A DNA stretch of 64,000 bases. Origin: Patescibacteria group bacterium (GTDB lineage: Bacteria; Patescibacteriota; Patescibacteriia; 2-12-FULL-60-25). Shown piece after piece: positions 10,387 through 17,886 of the stretch (position 1 is the first letter of the stretch; the number at the start of each line of letters is the position of its first letter). The stretch is taken from NCBI GenBank assembly GCA_018830865.1, contig JAHJRN010000019.1, positions 1 through 64,000 of the forward strand, in the 5' to 3' direction. Below the pieces are notes generated by a model. That model did not search any database, had not been told where the DNA came from, and was given only the letters and a program-made list of their open reading frames with translations. The position numbers and the translations under genes are program-made.

Positions 10387-10415
10387 ATTTTGTCCGAAAC
10401 GGACGATTCCGTCAA
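10387..10415 (-). promoter_or_regulatory. promoter of efp, overlapping the 3' end of the EpmA-like gene
   Basis: Minus strand TTGACG (10415-10410), 17 bases, CAAAAT (10392-10387). Leader of about 35-40 nt. The -35 box overlaps the stop codon of the upstream gene. Confidence 0.65.
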
Positions 10416-11392
10416 TCCTCGAACCGCTCGCGAGCAGGAAACGGCAGGATGTCGTTGATTGAGGTCGCGCCCGTGAGCCACATGATGAAGCGGTCCACGC
10501 CGAAGGCGATGCCGGCGACGTTCCCCATCTTCGGAAGCGCGCCGAGGAACCGCTCGTCGAGCGGCCACGTCTTCTTGCCGAGCTTCTGGCGCAGCGCGCG
10601 CTCCTCCTCGAACCGCTTCCGCTGCTCAACGGGATCGGACAGCTCGGCAAAGCCGTTCGCGAGCTCGAGACCCCTCGCGTAGAACTCCACGCGCTCGGCG
10701 AACCGCGGGTCGTCGGCGCACGGACGCGCCAACGCGGCCATCGAGACGGGATAGCGATACAGGAACGTCGGTTCTTCCCCGAGGCGCGGCTCGATGCCCG
10801 TCAAGAATATCTTGAAGAACAGGTCATCCCACGTGTCGGCGTCGGTCACGGTCTGCCCGTTCGCGCGGCAGGTATCGGCCATGGCCTCGCGGTCGTCGAG
10901 CAGCGGGTCGAGGTCTATGCCGACGTATGCGTTCCATGCCTCGCTGACGGTCATGCGTCGGAACGGTCCAAGCATCGGGACGAGGGACGTGTAGCCCGAT
11001 TCGGTCGCGACCCACCGGACCATCTCTTCGGTGTCGCGCATCAAATCCTCGAGGCCTGCGTCGCGGCGATACCATTCCAACAGGAGAAATTCCGGGTCAT
11101 GCGTGCCGTCCCACGGCTCCCCGTCGCGAAAGCAGGGACCAAGGTCGTAGATGCGGTCCATTCCCTCGGCGAGCAGGCGCTTCATCGCGTATTCGGGCGA
11201 GGTGACGAACGCAACCGGACGCGACGCGCCGTCCGCCTCGTGGACAACTGACCAGAACGGGTCGAGATGCGGTTCTTGGCCCGGCAAACCGACGAGCCGC
11301 GGCGTGTGCATCTCCAGGAACCCGCGCTCGTCGAACCAGCGACGAATCAGCCGGACGATGTCCGACCGTTGCCTGATGCGCTCGACGTTCAT
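10412..11392 (-). CDS. epmA: EpmA-like EF-P lysyltransferase (LysRS paralogue without the anticodon domain)
   Basis: 326 residues, the size of EpmA/GenX/PoxA. It has the class II lysyl-tRNA synthetase catalytic core but no N-terminal OB-fold for anticodon binding. Motif 2 is visible as CFRDGEPWDGTHDPEFLLLEWYR, motif 3 as GIAFGVDRFIMWL. The expected job is to attach (beta-)lysine to K32 of EF-P, encoded just downstream. The start at 11392 overlaps the stop of the dCMP deaminase gene (ATGA), so both are one operon. The aminomutase EpmB is not in the window. Confidence 0.85.
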   Translation of the reverse strand: MNVERIRQRSDIVRLIRRWFDERGFLEMHTPRLVGLPGQEPHLDPFWSVVHEADGASRPVAFVTSPEYAMKRLLAEGMDRIYDLGPCFRDGEPWDGTHDPEFLLLEWYRRDAGLEDLMRDTEEMVRWVATESGYTSLVPMLGPFRRMTVSEAWNAYVGIDLDPLLDDREAMADTCRANGQTVTDADTWDDLFFKIFLTGIEPRLGEEPTFLYRYPVSMAALARPCADDPRFAERVEFYARGLELANGFAELSDPVEQRKRFEEERALRQKLGKKTWPLDERFLGALPKMGNVAGIAFGVDRFIMWLTGATSINDILPFPARERFED

Positions 11393-11883
11393 TGGTTCGG
11401 ATATTCCTCTACGACCGGCGTCACGACCACGAGTTCGATGCCCGCCTGTTCGAACAGCTTCCGCGTGTCCGTCGCGGCATGATATTGCTTCTCGCAGACC
11501 ACGCGCTTGACCCCGGCGTTGATCAGGGCCTTCGCGCAGGTATGGCACGGCTCGAACTTACCGTAGAACGTAGCCCCGTCGATCGCGATGCCGTAGCGTG
11601 CCGCGTTGCAGATGGCGTTCAGCTCGGCGTGCGATGTCCTCATGCAGTGCTGGGAGACGTTCCCGTCCTCATGCGTCACCTTCTTCATCTGATGCCCGAC
11701 TTCATCGCAATGCAGCAGCCCGACGGGCGATCCGACATAGCCGGTCGCGAGGATGCGCTTGTCCCGAACGATGACGACGCCGATCATGCCGCGGTCGCAC
11801 GTGCCGCGCCTGCCCACGACGCGCGCGATCTCAAGGAAATATTCGTCCCAAGACGGACGGGGGTTCGGGATGGATTCATTCAT
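11389..11883 (-). CDS. deoxycytidylate (dCMP) deaminase
   Basis: 164-residue zinc-dependent deaminase converting dCMP to dUMP for dTMP synthesis. The catalytic motif HAELNAI is followed by EPCHTCAKALINAG (zinc cysteines PCxxC). The N-terminal SWDEYFLEIARVV and the CDRGMIGVVIVRDKRI segment are typical of the family. I chose the start at 11883; the longer ORF runs through the rpsR terminator. An 8-bp stem-loop (11891-11909) sits immediately upstream. The stop overlaps the start of the EpmA-like gene. Confidence 0.92.
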   Translation of the reverse strand: MNESIPNPRPSWDEYFLEIARVVGRRGTCDRGMIGVVIVRDKRILATGYVGSPVGLLHCDEVGHQMKKVTHEDGNVSQHCMRTSHAELNAICNAARYGIAIDGATFYGKFEPCHTCAKALINAGVKRVVCEKQYHAATDTRKLFEQAGIELVVVTPVVEEYPNQ

Positions 11884-11890
11884 ATACGTT

Positions 11891-11909
11891 GCATCGTGAC
11901 ACACGATGC
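11891..11909 (-). promoter_or_regulatory. stem-loop before the dCMP deaminase gene
   Basis: Perfect 8-bp inverted repeat GCATCGTG/CACGATGC with a 3-nt centre, 8 bases upstream of the ATG. It could be a repressor site or an mRNA hairpin controlling initiation; nothing else identifies it. Confidence 0.45.
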
Positions 11910-11916
11910 GGGGACC

Positions 11917-11940
11917 GAAAAGGGCGCGGCAAACCGCGCC
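11917..11940 (-). terminator. terminator of the rpsF-ssb-rpsR operon
   Basis: Minus strand stem AGGGCGCGG-TTTG-CCGCGCCCT running into TTTTC, 20 bases after the rpsR stop. Confidence 0.75.
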
Positions 11941-11959
11941 CTTTCTTCCTCCGTATCGA

Positions 11960-12181
11960 TCAGACGACGTACGGCAGGAACCCCATGAATCGACCGCGCT
12001 TGATGGCGTTCGCAAGCTTGCGCTGGTGCCACGCGCACACGCCGGAGCGCTTGCGCGCGACAATCTTCCCGAACGAGGAAAGATACCGCCGCAGGGTGTT
12101 CGTATCCTTGTAGTTGATGGCATCGACATTCGCTTGGCAGAAGCCGCACGGACGATCGACCTTCTTCTTGTTGATAGGCAT
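11960..12181 (-). CDS. rpsR: 30S ribosomal protein S18
   Basis: 73-residue S18, which pairs with S6 on the platform of the small subunit. It is the zinc-binding (C+) form: C12 and C15 (PCGFC) with C49 and H52 (VCAWH). The core INYKDTNTLRRYLSSFGKIVARKRSG is typical. It is the last gene of the rpsF-ssb-rpsR operon, an order known from many bacteria. Confidence 0.95.
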   Translation of the reverse strand: MPINKKKVDRPCGFCQANVDAINYKDTNTLRRYLSSFGKIVARKRSGVCAWHQRKLANAIKRGRFMGFLPYVV

Positions 12182-12207
12182 ATGGATGTGGTGATGTCGT
12201 TGCGGGT

Positions 12208-12687
12208 TTAAAACGGGACGTCCTCGATGCGAATCTCGTCGTCGTCGATGCCCTTATCGACCGCTGGGGTCGCTGGCGTGGACGCGATCGGCGTGACCGT
12301 CGGTTCGCCCGGCGTGGCGACCGGCGTGGCGACCGGCGTCCCGGACCCTTGTCCGGCCGGCGCGCGGTCCAACATGATCATGTTCTCCGCGACGATCTCG
12401 GTCCGGTTCCGCTTAGACCCGTCCTGTGCTTCCCATTCGCGCGTCTGAAGGCGGCCTTCGACGTAGACCTTGCGGCCCTTGCCGAGATACTGCCCGCAGA
12501 TATCCGCGAGCTTCCCCCAAGCGACGATGCTGTGGTATTCGACGCGCTCCTGCCGCTGACCGGACGCGTCTGTCCACTGCGAGGAGGTCGCGACGCCGAA
12601 ATTGGCGACGCTCTGCCCTCCCGGCGTGGTTCGGACCTCGGGATCACGCGTGAGGTTCCCGATGATCATGGCTCGATTCAAGTTCAT
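12208..12687 (-). CDS. ssb: single-stranded DNA-binding protein
   Basis: 159 residues. The N-terminal OB-fold (MNLNRAMIIGNLTRDPEVR, WTDASGQRQERVEYHSIVAWGKLAD) binds ssDNA as a tetramer. A low-complexity Pro/Thr/Ala linker with PVAT repeats leads to the acidic C-terminal tip ending DVPF, which recruits partner proteins. It lies 6 bases downstream of rpsF in the same operon. Confidence 0.95.
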   Translation of the reverse strand: MNLNRAMIIGNLTRDPEVRTTPGGQSVANFGVATSSQWTDASGQRQERVEYHSIVAWGKLADICGQYLGKGRKVYVEGRLQTREWEAQDGSKRNRTEIVAENMIMLDRAPAGQGSGTPVATPVATPGEPTVTPIASTPATPAVDKGIDDDEIRIEDVPF

Positions 12688-12693
12688 ATCGCG

Positions 12694-13233
12694 TCACGCG
12701 TCTTTCACGTCTCCCTCGAGCGCGGCCTTGAGCTTCTTGTCGAGCTCCTCGTCGGTGATGGCCTTCTCCTCGGCAGGCTTCTCGGCGACCGCATCCGGCG
12801 ACTCGATCGCGGCGACGCCGGACTTGATGTCCTCGGCGACCTTGGCCTTATCCTCCGCCGTCGGCTCCTCACGCTTACGGCGCGGCCGATCCTCCTTCGA
12901 ATCGAGGTTGACCTCCGTGAACTGCACGAGCTCAAACTTCTCCCCTCCCGCCTCGTCGGCACGGAGGATAAGGTGACGGAGCACCTCGTTCGACATGCGC
13001 AGGATCTCATCAAGTTTCGCGACCGTCGTCGGCTCCATCTCGACATACGTCAGGATGTAATGGCCGTGGCGGTTCTTCTTGATGGGATACGCGAAACGGA
13101 ACTTGCCGAGACGCTTGGTCTCGACGAGACGCGCACCGACTTTCTCGATGAGGGCCTTCACGTTGCCCTCGACTTTCCCCACGTCTTCGTCCGTATAGGA
13201 CGATGAGACGATATACAGCAGTTCGTACTGCAT
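12694..13233 (-). CDS. rpsF: 30S ribosomal protein S6
   Basis: About 179 residues: a normal S6 domain (MQYELLYIVSSSYTDEDV, FRFAYPIKKNRHGHYILTYVEM, LRHLILR) followed by an unusually long charged extension of about 80 residues rich in Glu, Lys and Ala. I chose the ATG at 13233, where the family pattern MxxYE begins; an in-frame ATG at 13245 is the alternative. It is the first gene of the rpsF-ssb-rpsR operon behind a promoter at 13333-13361. Confidence 0.92.
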   Translation of the reverse strand: MQYELLYIVSSSYTDEDVGKVEGNVKALIEKVGARLVETKRLGKFRFAYPIKKNRHGHYILTYVEMEPTTVAKLDEILRMSNEVLRHLILRADEAGGEKFELVQFTEVNLDSKEDRPRRKREEPTAEDKAKVAEDIKSGVAAIESPDAVAEKPAEEKAITDEELDKKLKAALEGDVKDA

Positions 13234-13239
13234 GACATC

Positions 13240-13361
13240 GCCCATGGAACGCCCCGCCCGCTGGGCAAGGTCCCACGGATCCTTGAGAATCCGGGGATTG
13301 GCCGACCATGGGATTTATGAATGAGTGAGGAGACGGTAACGGAAGACGGAAAAAACGTCAA
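13240..13361 (-). promoter_or_regulatory. promoter and leader of rpsF-ssb-rpsR
   Basis: Minus strand TTGACG (13361-13356), 17 bases, TACCGT (13338-13333). The leader of about 90 nt contains a stem CGGAT/ATCCG with flanking CCC/GGG (about 13273-13300) and a nearby CCG. This is where an S6:S18 autoregulatory motif sits in other bacteria; I cannot confirm that motif by eye. Confidence 0.5.
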
Positions 13362-13380
13362 GGTTAGGGGTCCTTTGTCA

Positions 13381-13400
13381 TCCTGAGGCTCGGCGAAGGA
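13381..13400. repeat. REP-like dispersed element, copy 1
   Basis: Twenty bases TCCTGAGGCTCGGCGAAGGA in an intergenic gap. They match a second intergenic copy at 38839-38858 at 16 of 20 positions, with identical 7-base ends (TCCTGAG and CGAAGGA). Confidence 0.4.
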
Positions 13401-13451
13401 TTTGGTTGGATATATGGGCTCTGGATGACAGGTGGACGTGGGCTAGGGTAA

Positions 13452-13482
13452 AGAAAAAAGGGCCGCGAGAAGGGTGCGGCCC
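13452..13482 (-). terminator. terminator of coiled-coil gene A
   Basis: Minus strand stem GGGCCGC-ACCCTTCTC-GCGGCCC followed by TTTTTTCTTT. Confidence 0.8.
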
Positions 13483-13518
13483 ATGGAAGGTACTGTCCTG
13501 GCAGAAGGACGGCGACGG

Positions 13519-15729
13519 CTAGGAGCCGTTGCTGTGTCGGCGGCGCTTGCGGCCGCGCTTCGCGTCCTTGATGGACACGACCGTCGAACGATCGGATTTC
13601 GCGTCCGTCACGGACGTCTCTTCTTTATCGCAGCCCTCCTCATCTCCTGTTTCCTCCTCGACTTTCTCCGGAGGGGGAGGTGGTGGGGGCTTCGAATCGT
13701 AGTTTGGCGGCCGAGGCCCCGCCTCAGGGTAAGGTTGGCGTACCTCCACGGGAATCTCATGCCCCCACAGGTTGGTCTGAATGCGACCACGGGACTTTCC
13801 CTTGTCCACGGGAGGTCTCACCGCCCCGGGCGCCGACGGACGCTCCGTCTTTCGCGAGGGCTGTTGCGACTGTCCGACGCGAACGTGAGGTCCTTCGTCG
13901 AGATCGAGGTCGACCCGCACGAGTGGGGGGGAGGCTTCGGAATATCGGTCGGAATCGGGTGCGAGCACCGTCAACCGTTCCTGAGGATCCTCCGGCTCGG
14001 CCGATACCGATTGCGCGAGCGGATTCTCTTGGCGAACTGCCGTCTGCCGGAGGTCTTCAGGGACCACGACCGGTGGACTTCCGGGAAACATGCGCGCGCC
14101 GCCGAGCTGCTGCGATGCAAGCGACGGCTGTTCGGTGTCGGAGAGGGGGACCTCCTCGATGACCGGTATAGGCGCCGGCTGAAGCGACTCGTTGGCGACG
14201 CCATCGATGATGGCGTACCTACCGTCCGGTTCCTTGCTCTGGCTCGCCGAAAGGTGTTTAGCGATCAAGTCGACCGCCTTCGTCGCAACGCCGAGATTCA
14301 TGGGCTCGGTCCGGCGGCGGCGCGATTCTTCCTCGCGACGCTTCGCCAGTACATAGATCCACTCGACGGCCGCGATCATCTCGATCTCGTTCGTCTCACA
14401 GAGCTCAGCGAACGTCGTAAGCAGGACCGCTGCCCTCTTGAGCATCTTGTCCTGGTGCTCTTCGGATTTCTCCAGCGCGACGGCATCGTTGCCGACCTCA
14501 CCGAACGCCGAGAATGCCTCGATGGTGGCGGTGGAAGCCGACTTACGCCACTTGAGGTGTTCGACCTCCGACTGGAGCTCGGTGAGAAGCGCTTTCTTTT
14601 CGGAGAGCGCCTGTTCGGCCTGTTGCTTACTGGTGGCCAGGTCGAGATTCGCCCGCTTCAGTCCATTGAGCTGCGCCTCGAGCGCCTCATTCTTCTTGAG
14701 CGTGATGTCATTCTGCCTCTTGAATAGGATGGCGCACTTAGCCTCGGCGATGTGTCGCTCCGAGAGCGTGGCCTTCTCCACTTCGAGTTGCTTGACCTGC
14801 TCGCTGACAGTCTTGTGGTCGCGCTCCAAATTGCGCTTGGTCTTGGCGTCGCGCCGAAGGGACGTGAGCTCCGCCTTCTCGTGCTTGAGTGCGTCGCGCT
14901 CTTCCTTGAGGTCGAAGAAGGCCCTCTGCTTGAAGGCTTCCGCTTGTGCCTGGCTGGAACGCCTTCCACCGATGAAGGCCAACCCCACGAAGATCGCGAG
15001 ACCGAAGACGTACCACGTACCGAAGTTGTTGGAGATGGTGCCGGCGATGTCCGCCTTGGACGCGAGCGCGGCGTTCTTCTCCTCGAGCTCCTTGTTGGCC
15101 TTGCGGAGCGTGGCGCTCTCGCCCTGGGACGCCTTGGCCTCATCTTGGATCTTGCGCACGTCTCCGGTCGGGACCGGGACGCCACCGAGGTCCTTGAGCT
15201 TCTCGCTGAGGCACGCGATGCTCGTCTGGCACGTCCGGAACTCGTCGAGCTCCTTGTTCTTCTCCTCGAGGGACTGCACCGGCTCCATCTTGATCAGGAG
15301 CCGACCGGTCTCTCCGGCCACGAGCGCGACGATCGGGGTATTCTCGTTCTGCACGCATGTGTTCCAGACCTCGATGTCCCGTGAAGGATTCCCCTCGAAG
15401 CCGTCGCCCTTGTGGTGACAACTCGGGATGAACCTCGGGCGGATCTTGCGCCCCTGCTTGTCCATCTCCCAGTTCTCGGGGATATCGAGCGCCTTGTAGC
15501 TCAACGGAACGCCGGTCGCCTCCTTGTAGGCGCGAGCGAGCGAGAGCTTCTCGCTTGCGAGGACATGGAACCCCGTTTCGGGTCCCACCTCGACGACCCA
15601 GCCCTTCTCGTTGGTCTCGACGACCCGATACGTGTTGGGCTTCGGCATCGCCGACGCACCCTGAGCGAACGTGAGGAACAACGCCATGACGACGAGCCCC
15701 CACAACCGACGCGACATTGTCTGTTTCAT
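13519..15729 (-). CDS. bitopic coiled-coil envelope protein A (paralogue of 15948-17759)
   Basis: 736 residues. Signal peptide 1-27 (ends GASA), then an extracytoplasmic domain of about 170 residues with cysteines at 104, 125, 167 and 173, a short coiled coil (about 195-225), one transmembrane helix (about 237-255, rich in Gly), then a long cytoplasmic coiled coil (about 260-430) and a Pro-rich, basic C-terminal tail. GGAGG stands 8 bases before the ATG. Its neighbour B has the same plan, including a 21-residue spacing of the first cysteine pair, and the same promoter layout. I recognise no named family. The topology suits an envelope-to-cytoplasm tether or sensor. Confidence 0.8.
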   Translation of the reverse strand: MKQTMSRRLWGLVVMALFLTFAQGASAMPKPNTYRVVETNEKGWVVEVGPETGFHVLASEKLSLARAYKEATGVPLSYKALDIPENWEMDKQGRKIRPRFIPSCHHKGDGFEGNPSRDIEVWNTCVQNENTPIVALVAGETGRLLIKMEPVQSLEEKNKELDEFRTCQTSIACLSEKLKDLGGVPVPTGDVRKIQDEAKASQGESATLRKANKELEEKNAALASKADIAGTISNNFGTWYVFGLAIFVGLAFIGGRRSSQAQAEAFKQRAFFDLKEERDALKHEKAELTSLRRDAKTKRNLERDHKTVSEQVKQLEVEKATLSERHIAEAKCAILFKRQNDITLKKNEALEAQLNGLKRANLDLATSKQQAEQALSEKKALLTELQSEVEHLKWRKSASTATIEAFSAFGEVGNDAVALEKSEEHQDKMLKRAAVLLTTFAELCETNEIEMIAAVEWIYVLAKRREEESRRRRTEPMNLGVATKAVDLIAKHLSASQSKEPDGRYAIIDGVANESLQPAPIPVIEEVPLSDTEQPSLASQQLGGARMFPGSPPVVVPEDLRQTAVRQENPLAQSVSAEPEDPQERLTVLAPDSDRYSEASPPLVRVDLDLDEGPHVRVGQSQQPSRKTERPSAPGAVRPPVDKGKSRGRIQTNLWGHEIPVEVRQPYPEAGPRPPNYDSKPPPPPPPEKVEEETGDEEGCDKEETSVTDAKSDRSTVVSIKDAKRGRKRRRHSNGS

Positions 15730-15835
15730 CTCATCACCCTCCGCCAGTTGTCGATGTACGACCTACGGTTCCGGCCCGTACCTTCCAGAGTCTGACCGGA
15801 TTCCGTTGCGCCTCCCCCTATTGAGAGGACGTCTC

Positions 15836-15864
15836 ACCTCATCATAAATTGAGGTCCCTGTCAA
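15836..15864 (-). promoter_or_regulatory. promoter/operator of coiled-coil gene A
   Basis: Minus strand TTGACA (15864-15859), 3 bases, ACCTCA, 8 bases, TGAGGT (15841-15836). The hexamers ACCTCA/TGAGGT form an inverted repeat at the spacer and -10 position. The same arrangement precedes gene B at 17802-17830. Confidence 0.6.
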
Positions 15865-15892
15865 GTTAGCATAGGACACCAAGACGAGCCAT

Positions 15893-15923
15893 AAATAAAA
15901 AAGCGCGGAAGAGAATCCGCGCT
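15893..15923 (-). terminator. terminator of coiled-coil gene B
   Basis: Minus strand stem AGCGCGGA-TTCTCT-TCCGCGCT followed by TTTTTATTTA. Confidence 0.8.
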
Positions 15924-15947
15924 GAGTGAAGGTACAGGAGGTCCGCG

Positions 15948-17759
15948 TCACACGGACGTGGCCATGGGAGACGTCGCGAGTTCAAGCAGTTCGCTCGAAA
16001 GCGGCCCGAGGCCGGGGCTTGATGTGGACGGTCCAGCAGGTGCTGGAGATTCTTCTCCTTGAGAGGTCCTTCCGATGAGGCGGAAGACGTTCAACAGGTC
16101 CGGCATCTCCGAAGGAGAGACGCGGAAGACCAGGCCGACCCGATCCGTGAACTGCCGGAGATTACCCATGAGCTCGACTTCAGTCGCCGCGAGCTCCTCC
16201 ATGACGGCTTCGCGTTCGGCCATGCCCCGCAGGTCATGCTTCCCGTTCTGGTCGGCTACGGATTCGCTGTTCAGCCGTCCGACCGTCGCGGCAAGCGCAC
16301 CGAGGGTACCGTATTCGCCGAGAATCTTCCGATACAGCTCACGCGTGTCCGGAGGGATGGCCTCATACGGCTTCTGCTCCAGTTCCTTCTGGATGTCCTC
16401 CGCGATGGCAGTGGAGTCGCTGACCTCCTTGAGGTCCTGTTCCGCTTTCGCGAGCGCCTCAGCGAACGTCGCCTCGCTCACGCGCGCCTCGGTGGCGTCC
16501 TGGAGAGCGGCGTCGAGCTTAGACGTCAGCTCATCCGTGTACTTGTCGAGAGCGAGTTTTTCGCCCTCGAGTTCCGTCACCCTGACTTGGAGAACAGCGT
16601 GCTCTTCGGTCACGACCGCGAGCCTACGTCCGAGATCCGGGTCCTGCGCCGGAAGCGTCGTGCGCTCTTCGTTCGCATTCTCACGCTCCTGCAGAGCCTT
16701 CTGGGCTTCCTTGAGCTTGCGACGTAGGTCGGTCTGCTCCGCGGTCAAGGCGACGAACTTCTGCCGCATCTCCTCACGTTCGCTCCTGGCGAACACGAGC
16801 TGCTTCTGAATCTCGGCCTTCTCCTTCCCGAGCGAGACGATTTTCAGTCGGAGATCCTGCACCGTGGGGTCAGGACGCGGTTCCTCACCGGGTCGCGGAA
16901 GGCTCTTCTGCGTGATCTGCTCGGACGGACGCTTGCCCGATTTCGCGGGTGACAGTTTGGCTTCCATCATGGCGACGGATGCCTTGACGGGCTCCTTCCG
17001 TCCGCGGCTCCGTCCGAACTGGAAGCCCGCGACGAGGCCGATGGCGAGGCACATAAGGCCCATTACTACCAAGTCGGACGCCCATTTTCCGCGCGTCGGT
17101 CGGGTATCGAGCTCCGCGATGGCGGCATCACGTTCCTTCGTGACGGCGACGACCTCGGCCGCGAGTTCCGCCGTGCTGCGCCGCGAGGCGCTGTCTGCGA
17201 ACTTGGTCGCGTCGATCTTCACGATCGGTTTGTCGTTCGACGCCGCTTTGACCTTCGTCAGGAGACAGTCATCCTGGGAAGTCAGGTCCGTGCAGCCGAT
17301 ATCGGTGAGCGCCTTATCGATAAGCTCGAGCCGAAGCAGCTTGTCCGGAAGAAGCTCCATGGTCTCCATCGGGATCCAGAGATAGGCGCCAGCGATGAGC
17401 GCGATATTCTGGTCCTTCGAGGCGCATCCGTCCCAGATGGACGGGTCATGCGGGTTGCGCTTATTGTACGGAGGGTCGCTCGTGAAGCAAACCGCGATGG
17501 TGCTACGAGGGTTCGCCGTATGCAGAATGCGCCATGTCAGCTCGGTGTTGGTCGTGCGTCGATACTCGACCGCGAACCGTGAGACGACCTGATCCGCGTC
17601 GGTCCGGGGACCGATATGGACCACTGGACCGCCGTCGTTCACTCCCACGATAGGGAACGTCCGCTCCGGCGGCATGTCGGCTGCGGCCGCGCTCGAGACG
17701 AGTAGAAGGATCGCCGCGACGGCAATCCCGAGGACCCGTCGAAAAAGCCGGGTATTCAT
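15948..17759 (-). CDS. bitopic coiled-coil envelope protein B (paralogue of 13519-15729)
   Basis: 603 residues with the same plan as protein A: signal peptide (1-27, AAILLLVSSAAAA), extracytoplasmic domain with cysteines 91, 112, 156 and 165, one transmembrane helix (about 228-247), and a cytoplasmic coiled coil of about 270 residues (about 290-560) with a short Pro/Ser tail. Conserved blocks between A and B include VV.IGP/VVEVGP near the start and IALIAG/IVALVAG before the second cysteine pair. I chose the start at 17759 because AGGAAGG precedes it; the longer ORF has no signal. Gene A follows after the terminator at 15893, so each has its own transcript. Confidence 0.8.
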   Translation of the reverse strand: MNTRLFRRVLGIAVAAILLLVSSAAAADMPPERTFPIVGVNDGGPVVHIGPRTDADQVVSRFAVEYRRTTNTELTWRILHTANPRSTIAVCFTSDPPYNKRNPHDPSIWDGCASKDQNIALIAGAYLWIPMETMELLPDKLLRLELIDKALTDIGCTDLTSQDDCLLTKVKAASNDKPIVKIDATKFADSASRRSTAELAAEVVAVTKERDAAIAELDTRPTRGKWASDLVVMGLMCLAIGLVAGFQFGRSRGRKEPVKASVAMMEAKLSPAKSGKRPSEQITQKSLPRPGEEPRPDPTVQDLRLKIVSLGKEKAEIQKQLVFARSEREEMRQKFVALTAEQTDLRRKLKEAQKALQERENANEERTTLPAQDPDLGRRLAVVTEEHAVLQVRVTELEGEKLALDKYTDELTSKLDAALQDATEARVSEATFAEALAKAEQDLKEVSDSTAIAEDIQKELEQKPYEAIPPDTRELYRKILGEYGTLGALAATVGRLNSESVADQNGKHDLRGMAEREAVMEELAATEVELMGNLRQFTDRVGLVFRVSPSEMPDLLNVFRLIGRTSQGEESPAPAGPSTSSPGLGPLSSELLELATSPMATSV

Positions 17760-17801
17760 CGGTGACCTTCCTGTGTTCAATTGAGAAACGAGCACGTGAC
17801 G

Positions 17802-17830
17802 ACCTCACCACGAAATGAGCCGCCCGTCAA
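17802..17830 (-). promoter_or_regulatory. promoter/operator of coiled-coil gene B
   Basis: Minus strand TTGACG (17830-17825), 3 bases, GGCTCA, 8 bases, TGAGGT (17807-17802). The spacing is identical to the element before gene A. The left half-site differs from ACCTCA at two positions. Confidence 0.6.
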
Positions 17831-17886
17831 GGGTTTTAGGCCGCTGGAGGTGGCCATTCGGCCCATTCCCGGCTAGAATACATCGG

